Of a stretch of DNA of 64,000 nucleotides, positions 1 through 8,499 are shown piece by piece (position 1 is the first letter of the stretch; each line of letters begins with the position of its first letter). This stretch comes from Paracoxiella cheracis (GTDB lineage: Bacteria; Pseudomonadota; Gammaproteobacteria; Coxiellales; Coxiellaceae): NCBI RefSeq assembly GCF_049348705.1, contig NZ_CP186485.1:992001-1056000 (forward strand), given 5' to 3'. Below the pieces are notes generated by a model. The model saw only the letters and a program-made list of their open reading frames with translations. It was not told the origin of the DNA and searched no databases. Position numbers and translations under genes: made by a program.

Positions 1-3000
1 ACGGGTTGATCTTTGCTAAAACCCGTAACCGCATATTCACTTTCAGCGGCTTGATGATCTTGGGATAGTATCCATTGTCCTTTCGGATCTGCTAATGTGT
101 TATTGATGGCTTGAATGGCTAGATTTAAATGGGCCTCTAAATATGCTGGCAAGGTGCCTAATTGTTGTAGTCGGCGTTGCCAATGGGGTTTTAGATGATG
201 AATTCGATTTTGGTTCCAATGCTCAATGCCTTCAGTGGCTATTTTTTCCAATATTTCATGAATCATAATGCCTAAGTTGCTTTGTTGTTTTTGAAGTATT
301 GTAGAATTTAAGCTTATTATCGGGTTTTTCAGAGTCGATATAGATTTTTCAAATAACGTAGGAAGTCGCCAATCTTCTGTGAATCGAATGAGTTTATGGG
401 TGGTTTTTATTTTAGTAGCTGATGCTGTATTTGAAGGCGTTTTTGCAGTATCAGTAATTTCTTTAGAGCAGGGTTCCCATAATAAATTTAAAAAGCTACC
501 TTTTGGGGGTGGTTGTAAATGGTTAGAGTTACTTTCATTATTTTCGATGGATGAAATTAAGTGAAGCGATGATTTCGATCGCGTCGCCGCAACGTAGAGT
601 AATCGTGCCATTTCATAGTCGAGTTTAGTTTTTTCGACGGTTCGTAAGTATTGATAAATTCCCTCAGTTTTTTCATTGGCAGCGCGTATCGGCGCTAATA
701 TTAAATCGCTACCACCTTGCAGCGAAGGACGGTCTAGCCATATCAATAATTGATTTTTATCGGCGGATGTTGTTTTGTGAAGTGTGGGGATAATAACATG
801 ATCAAACTCTAATCCTTTAGCTTTGTGAATAGTCATGATATGTAATGTTGAGGATTCATGTGAGCTGGTATCCACGTAGAGTTGCCTCAATTTATTTTCG
901 AGTAATGTAAAGCTAAAATCATCTTCAATCGCTTCTAATAATTTAAAATATGCCTCGACATTGTCGCCTTCCGATAAAGCAATTAACGAAGCAGGCCCAC
1001 CAAGTGCTAGCCAAGTGGTTTGTATCCAGGCAGAAAGAGGTAAGCCTTCTGGGTTAATCAGGATTTTTTCGAGTACAGGTACAATGCGCTTCAATCGAAT
1101 TTTTGCATCCAGCGAAAGATTTTTAATAGTATGAAAATCTATTAAGGAAGACCAAATGGGCTTCTCAGCGCAATGTTGCGTCAGCGTGTGTAAATCATTG
1201 AGCGTTAATCCGCACCAAGGTGCGCGTAGAACAGCGAGCCAAGCAACGCGATCATCAAGATACAGTAAGGCACGAGTGAGTGAGAGTAAATCTTGTATTT
1301 CGATGCGATGTGCCAGAGTTTCAATATCGATAGCGTTGAAATTAATTTTGGCGGCACGTAGTTCTGGGATAATATCGATTAATTGTGAGCGTGATCGCAC
1401 TAGGATAGCAATACTTGTATTAGGATTGTCTTCTTGGCATCGACGGATAACTTCCACAATGTGTTGTGCTTCATGAATGACATTGGCGTTGAGCAAAGGA
1501 TGATGAAACACACTTTTCTGCGAGTGTGTTTGTGCAGCATCTGCAGATGAGTACGGTACTGCGCCCATAGCTACATCAGCATTTCGGGGAAATATATTTT
1601 CAAAAACAGAATTAATCCATTCAACAATATTAGCGTTCGATCGGAAATTTGTTTGTAGTGTTAATTTTTCTAAAGAAATATTTGCAATGCCTTGCTGTTG
1701 TGTTCGTAAAAACAACCCGACTTCAGCGTTACGAAAACGATAAATCGATTGCATGGGATCGCCAACTAAAAATAAGCTTCGCCCATCGTTGGGCTGCCAC
1801 CCTGAGAGGAGCTGCTCTATAAGGCGAAATTGAGTGATTGAAGTATCTTGAAATTCATCGATCAATAAATGCTGAATTTGATAATCAAGATGCAGCGCTA
1901 AATCTGTTGGTTGAGAGGCATCGCCTAAAGCGCGTAATGCACCTAGCGTTAATTCAATAAAGTCAACGCAACCTTGTTGCATGAAAACTACTTGTAACTC
2001 CGCGGCAAGATACGGTAATAAATTAATTAAGGCGTGAGTGATTGTCCACTGTTGTTCGCTATATTGAATGGGTGGACACATTAATAGCTCAGAGAGCGCT
2101 ATTCTTAACGGTTCGTTTGCTCTGAGCTTTTCGAGTAAATCGATGAATTTCAGTTTTATCATTTTATGCTGTTTTTCAGAAGGAAATCCACAACGCTTAT
2201 CGACGGATTTTCGCCACGTATTATTTTTAGTGAGTAATAAATTTGCAAGACCGATCCAAGCAGGTAAATCATTTAATTCCTTGCCAGGGATTTGCGTTAA
2301 ATGAGCGCATTGTGTAATGATATTTTCAGGATCTTCTTGTGATAAATATTGGCTTGCAAATTGAGTGCATGAAATTAATTCATCTGTCAGCTCTCGATCA
2401 ACCAAGCATGTTAAGGCTTGCATTTTTTCTTTAGCAATATTTGCCAATCCATTTTCGAGATCTATTTTTAATTGATTGGGATTTTGGTGGTGATCAATAA
2501 TGTGCGGTAACCATTGTTCCCGTGAGGCTAAGATTTCAGTGAGTAGCGATTCGAGTTGTTCGATATTGTTGTCAAGGTGAAGTAACAACGTTTCAATGGC
2601 TGCAATATGATGACGGGAACTAAGTACAGCACGTGCCGCATTTCGATAGCATAATGTGGCATCTTCAATGATGCTGGGTTTTCCGCCAAATCCACATAAT
2701 AAAGGAATTTGTGCGCAAATCGATGCGGATAAAGCATCGATGGTTAAGATCCGCAAACGATTGGGATTTTCTTTTAAGTACCATTTTAATTGTTGGTCTT
2801 GCTTTAATGCTCCCTTAGCAAGTTGCCATGTGATTGCTTTATGATTTTCGTCAGGTTTTGGATTGTCGCTAGCGAAGGTTAGCGCGCTTGTGATTCGATC
2901 ACGCATTTCGGCAGCTGCTTTTCGTGTGAATGTGATCGCGATGATTTCTTCAGGTGAATCCACGTAGGTTAATAATCGCAAAAAACGTTGTGTTAATAGT

Positions 3001-3101
3001 TCAGTTTTTCCAGATCCGGCAGGCGCTTGGACAATAAAAGATTTTTTAGGATTTAAGGCCTTTTCGCGTATGAGTTGGTCTTGATTTTTATTTATCGTCA
3101 T
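1..3101 (-). CDS. UvrD/AddA-like helicase, 3' end outside window
   Basis: Superfamily 1 DNA helicase of the UvrD/RecB/AddA type, which unwinds double-strand ends for recombinational repair. I translated the reverse strand from the ATG at 3101. It shows Walker A APAGSGKTELL at residues 26-36, an ITFTRKAAAEMRDRI segment (motif Ia) soon after, Walker B DEFQDT at residues 415-420, and VGDPMQSIYRFRNAEVG about 30 residues later. The frame is open to base 1, so about 1033 residues are visible and the C-terminus is missing. The start overlaps the end of the upstream nuclease gene by 14 bases, so the two are probably translationally coupled and act as an AddAB-like pair. Family level is certain; whether the visible or missing part holds a second nuclease domain cannot be judged. 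Confidence 0.88.
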   Translation of the reverse strand, partial: MTINKNQDQLIREKALNPKKSFIVQAPAGSGKTELLTQRFLRLLTYVDSPEEIIAITFTRKAAAEMRDRITSALTFASDNPKPDENHKAITWQLAKGALKQDQQLKWYLKENPNRLRILTIDALSASICAQIPLLCGFGGKPSIIEDATLCYRNAARAVLSSRHHIAAIETLLLHLDNNIEQLESLLTEILASREQWLPHIIDHHQNPNQLKIDLENGLANIAKEKMQALTCLVDRELTDELISCTQFASQYLSQEDPENIITQCAHLTQIPGKELNDLPAWIGLANLLLTKNNTWRKSVDKRCGFPSEKQHKMIKLKFIDLLEKLRANEPLRIALSELLMCPPIQYSEQQWTITHALINLLPYLAAELQVVFMQQGCVDFIELTLGALRALGDASQPTDLALHLDYQIQHLLIDEFQDTSITQFRLIEQLLSGWQPNDGRSLFLVGDPMQSIYRFRNAEVGLFLRTQQQGIANISLEKLTLQTNFRSNANIVEWINSVFENIFPRNADVAMGAVPYSSADAAQTHSQKSVFHHPLLNANVIHEAQHIVEVIRRCQEDNPNTSIAILVRSRSQLIDIIPELRAAKINFNAIDIETLAHRIEIQDLLSLTRALLYLDDRVAWLAVLRAPWCGLTLNDLHTLTQHCAEKPIWSSLIDFHTIKNLSLDAKIRLKRIVPVLEKILINPEGLPLSAWIQTTWLALGGPASLIALSEGDNVEAYFKLLEAIEDDFSFTLLENKLRQLYVDTSSHESSTLHIMTIHKAKGLEFDHVIIPTLHKTTSADKNQLLIWLDRPSLQGGSDLILAPIRAANEKTEGIYQYLRTVEKTKLDYEMARLLYVAATRSKSSLHLISSIENNESNSNHLQPPPKGSFLNLLWEPCSKEITDTAKTPSNTASATKIKTTHKLIRFTEDWRLPTLFEKSISTLKNPIISLNSTILQKQQSNLGIMIHEILEKIATEGIEHWNQNRIHHLKPHWQRRLQQLGTLPAYLEAHLNLAIQAINNTLADPKGQWILSQDHQAAESEYAVTGFSKDQP

Positions 3102-5703
3102 ATTGAGATCCTATTCGACATAAAAGGTGTAGATCGCAATACTTGCATACTGAAACGAGGTCAACTGGATCGACGCTTGCTTGTCCTGCACAAAATGCTG
3201 AACTTAAATTCATCAAAACATCACGCCAATGCTGCAATATATCTTTCCAATCAAAACTATTCTCTGTTTTTTTGAGTTTTGACAAAGGCGCAACATTAAA
3301 AAAACTTTTATTGTTCTCGTCGCTCGCAATAATGCCTTTAAATGCAATGTGACCTCGGCGCACTTGTGCATAGGCTAAGCCAAAAGGTTTGCGGGTGCCA
3401 TAGACACAGTAAAGCGGCAATTGTAATGCTTTTGGACGGTCACCAAACCAATCATCAATGCTATTACGAAGGCCGGTTTTATAATCGATAATAAGATTGC
3501 TTCCATCGGCTAGTTTATCAATTCGGTCAATTTTTAGTTGTAATGGTAATTCACCCACCTTGATGAAGCGAATAGATTCACGCTGGTCGACACTAAAAGA
3601 TGGGCGTTTTTTTTCAAATTCTAACCACTCCATAATTAATGTAACGATACGTTTATTTTCAATAGCTAAAAACTGGGCTTGATTGTATGGGTAGTTTTCA
3701 ATGACGGCGGAAACTGTTTGTTTGACTAACGCTTTGAGATTGGTTTGTGAATATGACTTTAACTGTTCTTGAGTTTTTAGTTTTTTCCAAACGTGTTCCA
3801 ATGCTTGGTGAACGAGTGTGCCACGTTCGGAGGCAGTTAATCCAAGTTGAGGTTCAGGTAAACTTTCTGCTTTCAAACGACCAGCAGCGAATGCACGAAA
3901 TGGGCATAGTGATTGTTGTTGTAAAACCCAGCTACCGCCACGAAATTTTTCATCGTGCTGTAAAACTGGGCCTTTAGCGTCATTAATGAGTTCAATTTTT
4001 TTGGATTCAAAGGTTTTCTCTATACTATTTTTATAGACGGGTAGGTCTAAATGTTCAGCACTCATTACAGGGATATGTTGAATTAATCGGCTAGGCGATA
4101 ATTGTTTATCTTTTTCTTGAATGGGCGAACTAATAATGATATTGGGTGCGCTATTGAATAATCGTTGTTGTAAATGTTGAGTATACTCAAGCTCACGATT
4201 AGCGGAGGCATGTGGCATACGGTGTTGGCGCTGTAAATGGATCGGCAGGAAAGGGTTCGGGTTTGCGGGAGGTGGCCAATCTTCATTATTAAGTCCCATA
4301 ATCCACATCTGATCAAATTCAAGACCTGTTGCTTCAAGAATACCTAATATTTGTATCGATTCCTCAGGATTTTCTGGTTGGAAAATCGTTTGTCCAACTA
4401 ATTGTTGAAACATTTGCAAGGCTTGTTCGCGTGATAGTGTTGATATGAACGATTCTGTTTGTGCAAACTCTTCAAAAATTTTTTCAAAACGTTTCACTAT
4501 TTGGTATTCATGGCTTGCTAATTCACGCTGGCCCGGCCATCCTAGCTGGGTTAATTCATCGATGAAGGCATTGCTCCATTTGCTTGGTGATTGTTGCTTT
4601 CCTTTAGAATAAGAGTTTAAAAAGGCTTCCCATCTTTGAGGAAACGTTGCGTTGGGATATGAATTTTTTAATGTCCCTAGATAGGGCAGTAACGTGGCAG
4701 CGTTAATATGTAGTTGGTTTAATTCGCGGAATTTCCGTTCAAGTTGTGCAGCAAGACAAGCATCAGAGTTTGTATTAATGTAAATTGATCTTAGTAACGG
4801 TGACAGATCCTCGAAAGCCATGAAGCTTGGCTTAAGAGCAAGAATGTTGAGTGCACACCGAATAATCGGGAAAGTGTTTAGTGCTTGTCCAGCCGAGATA
4901 TTAAAGGGGTTTTTGCTTAGTGCAAAGACTTGAGTAAATAAACGATCAATAGCTTTACGTCGTTTAGTAAGGTTGGGAACGATGCAACCGATACGCTGAT
5001 TCGGGTTTTGCTCAAGTTGTTTTTTTGCCCAGCGCGCGATGGTAGTTATTTCGGTTTCTGCATCGGCAAGTCGAATTTGTTGCAGCATTGGTTTTTTTTG
5101 ATCCGGGGAGTATTCCGTTACTTTCGTTTGAGTTTTGATTTCATCGATTAATTCGCGAACGGCGGGCGAAAATTCATCAAACCCAACGAATAGGATATGA
5201 GGTGGCAAGCTAAGCTTTTGATCAGTGACAAGTTGATGAAGTGCCTTTGGTAGTTCAGCCGTGCAGAGCCACTGATGTTGCTGTTTTTGTTCCTGAAATT
5301 CTTGAGCCCAGGTGACAAACGTTTTTACTTCTTCATTGACCTGCTCGAGTTCGTTGAGCTCAATGTTCCACAACGTCAACATGTCCCACGCAGCCTTGAC
5401 TAATGTTGCTGTTAATGTCGTGGATAACAAAAACGATGTGTCTTTTGAATTGCGGATAATCGTTTGCCAACACCAGGCTTCTTGAAAGTCGGATAATAGT
5501 GTTCCACTGCAATCCCAATGTTGTTGCCAACAGTCTGCGAGCCATTTGTTCAATGGCAAAATTTTGGGAGTGTGCCAAAATGTTTTTTGTGCTTGTGTGA
5601 GTTGATACTGATCAAATTGTTGGTGAAGGTGGTGAGATAATCGTCTATTTGCAGTGAGCACGACAATATCTTCATCCAATATGGGTAATAACTCACAGTA
5701 CAT
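3088..5703 (-). CDS. AddB-like PD-(D/E)XK nuclease, recombination partner
   Basis: An 871-residue protein of the family often annotated 'probable DNA repair protein' that pairs with a UvrD-like helicase. The N-terminal two thirds looks like a degenerate helicase fold as in AddB: no Walker A is evident, but LEATGLEFDQMWIMGLNNED resembles a late helicase motif. The C-terminal nuclease has LCPFRAFAAGRL, then LIIDYKTG near residues 737-744 with Asp740 and Lys742 as the catalytic pair. Three Cys at 853, 856 and 862, with the Cys of the upstream CPFRAF segment, fit the four-Cys iron-sulfur staple of AddB nucleases. It is first in a two-gene operon with the helicase. A weak GGA-type ribosome site lies before the ATG. 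Confidence 0.85.
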   Translation of the reverse strand: MYCELLPILDEDIVVLTANRRLSHHLHQQFDQYQLTQAQKTFWHTPKILPLNKWLADCWQQHWDCSGTLLSDFQEAWCWQTIIRNSKDTSFLLSTTLTATLVKAAWDMLTLWNIELNELEQVNEEVKTFVTWAQEFQEQKQQHQWLCTAELPKALHQLVTDQKLSLPPHILFVGFDEFSPAVRELIDEIKTQTKVTEYSPDQKKPMLQQIRLADAETEITTIARWAKKQLEQNPNQRIGCIVPNLTKRRKAIDRLFTQVFALSKNPFNISAGQALNTFPIIRCALNILALKPSFMAFEDLSPLLRSIYINTNSDACLAAQLERKFRELNQLHINAATLLPYLGTLKNSYPNATFPQRWEAFLNSYSKGKQQSPSKWSNAFIDELTQLGWPGQRELASHEYQIVKRFEKIFEEFAQTESFISTLSREQALQMFQQLVGQTIFQPENPEESIQILGILEATGLEFDQMWIMGLNNEDWPPPANPNPFLPIHLQRQHRMPHASANRELEYTQHLQQRLFNSAPNIIISSPIQEKDKQLSPSRLIQHIPVMSAEHLDLPVYKNSIEKTFESKKIELINDAKGPVLQHDEKFRGGSWVLQQQSLCPFRAFAAGRLKAESLPEPQLGLTASERGTLVHQALEHVWKKLKTQEQLKSYSQTNLKALVKQTVSAVIENYPYNQAQFLAIENKRIVTLIMEWLEFEKKRPSFSVDQRESIRFIKVGELPLQLKIDRIDKLADGSNLIIDYKTGLRNSIDDWFGDRPKALQLPLYCVYGTRKPFGLAYAQVRRGHIAFKGIIASDENNKSFFNVAPLSKLKKTENSFDWKDILQHWRDVLMNLSSAFCAGQASVDPVDLVSVCKYCDLHLLCRIGSQYDDK

Positions 5704-6019
5704 AGATCTTTATTTCCATTGAAGTTCAGAGCAATAATTCCGTCGATTTTCGTGAAAATATTAAATTTGCTCACAGGTCAAATTGATGATGCCAAATCTT
5801 GTAAAGTGTGTCTATTTGAATTCGGTATTTAGTTAGATTTTAGCAGCATATTATATAACTATTTGATTATATTAAATAAAAATTCTTTGCGTATTTTGTA
5901 TCCAATCTGTTGCGGGAGTTATGATTTCAATATTTTGGCGCTTGTTCTGACAAAATACCCACAAAGTTATCCACAGAAATTGTGAATAACCCCGTGGTGT
6001 GAAGACTCGCCTTATTACT
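5704..6019. other. intergenic, 316 bases; inverted DnaA-box-like hairpin near its left-gene end
   Basis: AT-rich spacer between the nuclease start and the histidine kinase end, both on the minus strand. It must hold the promoter of the nuclease-helicase operon and the end of the kinase transcript. The only clear structure is the inverted pair of TTATCCACA-like nonamers at 5967-5989. No gene or RNA was recognised. Confidence 0.6.
5966..5990 (-). terminator. 10-bp stem built from two inverted DnaA-box-like nonamers; possible terminator of the kinase operon
   Basis: GTTATCCACA at 5966-5975 faces TGTGAATAAC at 5981-5990 across a 5-base loop, with one mismatch in ten. On the minus strand the hairpin lies about 30 bases past the kinase stop and is followed by a T/G-rich run, so it can act as a terminator. 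TTATCCACA is also a perfect consensus DnaA box, and the opposite arm (TTATTCACA) is a close variant. Both readings stay open. Confidence 0.4.
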
Positions 6020-7471
6020 TCATGATTTTCTGTTTTTTGGCATTTTAGGGAATTTAACCTGAAAGTCTAGGCCTTTACCGTTTTTAGAGGTTTCTAACGC
6101 AATGGTGGCGTGGTGAAGTTTTGCAATTTGTTGGACGATGCCGAGTCCAAGACCGCTACCCGTCGCTTGATTGCCAATGACCCGGAAGAATCGTTCAAAA
6201 ACCCGTTCTCGTAATTCTTTGGGAATGCCTGGACCATTGTCGATGACTCTTAGTATGACATGTTTATCATCATGTTCTATTTTAATGGCTACCTTACTTT
6301 TTTCAGGTGAATAGCGAATAGCATTATCGAGCAGGTTTCTTATCAGGATACCAATCGCGGTGTTATTTCCAAGGATCATCGGCGGAGCATCTGGTGTAAT
6401 TAATTCGAGATCAATATCTTTAGCGATCGCTTCCGGCGCTAATTGGGCGGCAATATCAGCGGCTTCTTTACCTAAATCCATGCTAACAGTTTCATGAAGG
6501 CTTGCCTCGGGGACCATCCGGCTTAGGGTTAATAGCTGTTGAACGACGTGAGTACCACGATTAACGCCGGCTAATACTTTCAGTAGAGCCTGTTTACGTT
6601 GCTCTGGTGTTTGTGCGCGCAGTGCCACCTGTGTGTGCGTGTTCAAGGCTGCCAAAGGTGTCCGCAACTCATGGGCTGCGTCTGCTGTAAATCGCTTTTC
6701 ACGCTCAAATGCTTCTTTCAATCTGCCGAATAGGCTATTGAGCTCACTCACTAAGGGTTCAATTTCAGAGGGGACAGACTCGGCGTCGACAGGCTCTAAG
6801 TAGCTTGGTGCCCGTTGGCTGACTTCAAGAGCTACTTTCTTCAAGGTGTCTAAGCCGCGACCCACGATGATCCAGATAAGAAAACCGAGGAAGGGGTAGG
6901 TGATCAACATAATAAAAATAGAATCTTGCGTGAGTTGGTTTTCTAATTGTTGACGATAATCAGAGCGTTCGGCAACCATGTAGGTTAGTTCTGTGCTTGG
7001 ATCGTATTCTGTATTGACACGCCACGACTCACCGTGCAGCCAGAGTGTCGACAAGCCACTCTTCCCATTTGAAAAAGGGATGCGAGGAGTCGTCTTGCTC
7101 GAATGTAGGATGAGTTTGCCTTTATTGTTCCAGATTTGGAATTCTAGATTATCCTGTGCCTCTCTATCTGCCCTGAATTGTTCTCGTTGCTTTTTATTAT
7201 TAAGGTTCATTGATTGTGTGCGGTCATCTTGGAGAGGATTTCTGAAGGATTTCATTAGGTTATGTTGAATCAATGAGAAATTTCGATCGTTAGTATTGTA
7301 GTCGCTAAAGAAGGCCCGCATACGCTCAGCTGTTCGAATCAGCTGAGCGTCAAGTTGAGTTTGAATATCTTTATGAGCTAAGAATAAATTCCCAATAATA
7401 GCTAGGGATGTAATTAGCGTTACGCTCAACAATAAATTGATGAGCAAGAAGGTTCGTATTGAGGGTGTCAT
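6020..7471 (-). CDS. pmrB: PmrB/QseC-like sensor histidine kinase
   Basis: Inner-membrane sensor kinase of 483 residues that should phosphorylate the adjacent regulator. The sequence shows an N-terminal membrane helix (about 8-30), a periplasmic sensor region of roughly 150 residues, a second helix (IFIMLITYPFLGFLIWIIVG) near 183-205, a HAMP-like linker, the H-box FTADAAHELRTPLAAL with the phosphorylated His, then the N-box LLDNAIRYSP and G-boxes VIDNGPGIP and GSGLGLGIVQQ of the ATPase. The ATG overlaps the stop of the regulator by 4 bases. In Legionella and Coxiella the PmrAB system controls type IV secretion genes; no dot/icm gene lies in this window. The symbol is by similarity; QseC is the alternative name. 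Confidence 0.8.
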   Translation of the reverse strand: MTPSIRTFLLINLLLSVTLITSLAIIGNLFLAHKDIQTQLDAQLIRTAERMRAFFSDYNTNDRNFSLIQHNLMKSFRNPLQDDRTQSMNLNNKKQREQFRADREAQDNLEFQIWNNKGKLILHSSKTTPRIPFSNGKSGLSTLWLHGESWRVNTEYDPSTELTYMVAERSDYRQQLENQLTQDSIFIMLITYPFLGFLIWIIVGRGLDTLKKVALEVSQRAPSYLEPVDAESVPSEIEPLVSELNSLFGRLKEAFEREKRFTADAAHELRTPLAALNTHTQVALRAQTPEQRKQALLKVLAGVNRGTHVVQQLLTLSRMVPEASLHETVSMDLGKEAADIAAQLAPEAIAKDIDLELITPDAPPMILGNNTAIGILIRNLLDNAIRYSPEKSKVAIKIEHDDKHVILRVIDNGPGIPKELRERVFERFFRVIGNQATGSGLGLGIVQQIAKLHHATIALETSKNGKGLDFQVKFPKMPKNRKS

Positions 7472-8139
7472 TCAGATTTTTTTTCTACCATGTAACCTAC
7501 ACCACGAATGGTGCGTATCAGCTTTGTACCAAATCGTTTTCTTAAATTATGTATATGAACCTCTAACGCATTACTGTCGATGTTCTCACCCCACCCATAA
7601 AGCGTTTGGTTGAGTTGTTCACGCGAGATTACCCGCCCAGCATTTTCTAACAACTTCTGTAACAGTGCAAATTCTCGACGAGAAACCAGGACTTCTTTGT
7701 TTTTGACCTGCACGATATGGGAGGCTGGGTCCAGCGTGATATCGGCATAAGTAATAATCGGTTTGGCTCGTGCTTTTGATCGTCTTTGGAGAGCTCGCAT
7801 ACGGGCACAGAGCTCATCGAGATCAAATGGCTTTGTTAAGTAGTCGTCTGCACCTGCATCCAAACCCTTGACTCGATCGTCGACGGTGTCGCGTGCCGTT
7901 AAGATAACGACTGGCGTTGCAAGGTTTTTCTCACGAATCATTTTAAGAACTTCCAAGCCAGAGAGCTTTGGGAGCCCTAGGTCTAACACAATGATGTCAA
8001 AAGTCTCATGAGTTGAGCAAATCACATCACGAGCGGCTCGGCCATCCTTTACCCAGTCAATTGTATGTCCGTAATGTTTGAGGCCTGTTCTAATACCATC
8101 ACCGAGGAATTCGTCGTCTTCTACCAGTAATACTCTCAT
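7468..8139 (-). CDS. pmrA: PmrA/QseB-like OmpR-family response regulator
   Basis: A 223-residue two-domain regulator. The receiver domain (1-120) has the acidic pair EDD at 7-9, the phospho-acceptor Asp in IIVLDLGLP (about 53), Thr in ILTARD and Lys in LTKPFD. The C-terminal winged helix (about 125-220) ends in NALEVHIHNLRKRF and IRTIRGVGYMV, typical of OmpR-family DNA binders. The wording (GDGIRTGLKHYGHTIDWVKDG, DDYLTKPFDLDELCARMRALQRRS) closely resembles Legionella PmrA as I recall it. It is first in the operon with the kinase and divergent from the glutamate dehydrogenase gene, with a 360-base shared upstream region holding TTAA half-sites it may bind. Confidence 0.85.
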   Translation of the reverse strand: MRVLLVEDDEFLGDGIRTGLKHYGHTIDWVKDGRAARDVICSTHETFDIIVLDLGLPKLSGLEVLKMIREKNLATPVVILTARDTVDDRVKGLDAGADDYLTKPFDLDELCARMRALQRRSKARAKPIITYADITLDPASHIVQVKNKEVLVSRREFALLQKLLENAGRVISREQLNQTLYGWGENIDSNALEVHIHNLRKRFGTKLIRTIRGVGYMVEKKSE

Positions 8140-8499
8140 AGCGTTTGCCCTTATTCTATGCGAGCATCCCTACATATCAACATATCACTTTATTCCGTTC
8201 CTCAGTGACTTACACTCATTTTGCCGGCATAATTTGCTTACTTTGTGCCTCTAACGTGCTAAAATAGCTTAAAAAACACCGAATTAGTTAGAAAGCCATT
8301 ATTTTCAGAAGGTTAATGTTTAACCTTAAATCGTACAATAATTTAATTTTAGGTTAATTGCAAGCGCTTTGCTTAAGGAAGCATTAAAATAAGCTTAAGG
8401 AAAAAATGCTTTTAAATCAATGGTGTTAGGCCTTTGCTTTAAGATTAAGATGTAAGCTTTGATTGCAATTTTAAAAATTTCATAAAGGAACTTCAAAAA
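8140..8499. promoter_or_regulatory. 360-base divergent control region, rich in TTAA half-sites
   Basis: Shared upstream region of the regulator (minus) and the dehydrogenase (plus). TTAA occurs at 8313, 8320, 8326, 8343, 8354, 8373, 8384, 8395, 8412, 8439 and 8445. The spacing is exactly 11 bases for 8343/8354 and for 8373/8384/8395. A clear Shine-Dalgarno AAAGGAA precedes the GTG start at 8500. No confident -35/-10 pair was fixed. Confidence 0.55.
8372..8400 (+). promoter_or_regulatory. triple PmrA-box-like direct repeat
   Basis: Three TTAA half-sites lie in phase: CTTAAG at 8372, ATTAAA at 8383 and CTTAAG at 8394, each 11 bases from the next. OmpR/PmrA-type dimers bind direct half-sites of about 6 bases with 5-base gaps, and the enterobacterial PmrA box is a CTTAAT-like pair with that spacing. 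The site sits 100 bases before gdhB. That PmrA binds here is an inference. Confidence 0.5.

Noticed and set aside
1156..1476. 106-residue open frame on the plus strand
   Set aside because: Lies antisense inside the helicase gene, with Ser/Arg-rich content typical of a shadow frame.
5966..5990. Replication origin
   Set aside because: Only two DnaA-like boxes, no further cluster, AT-rich unwinding repeats or dnaA/dnaN neighbours.
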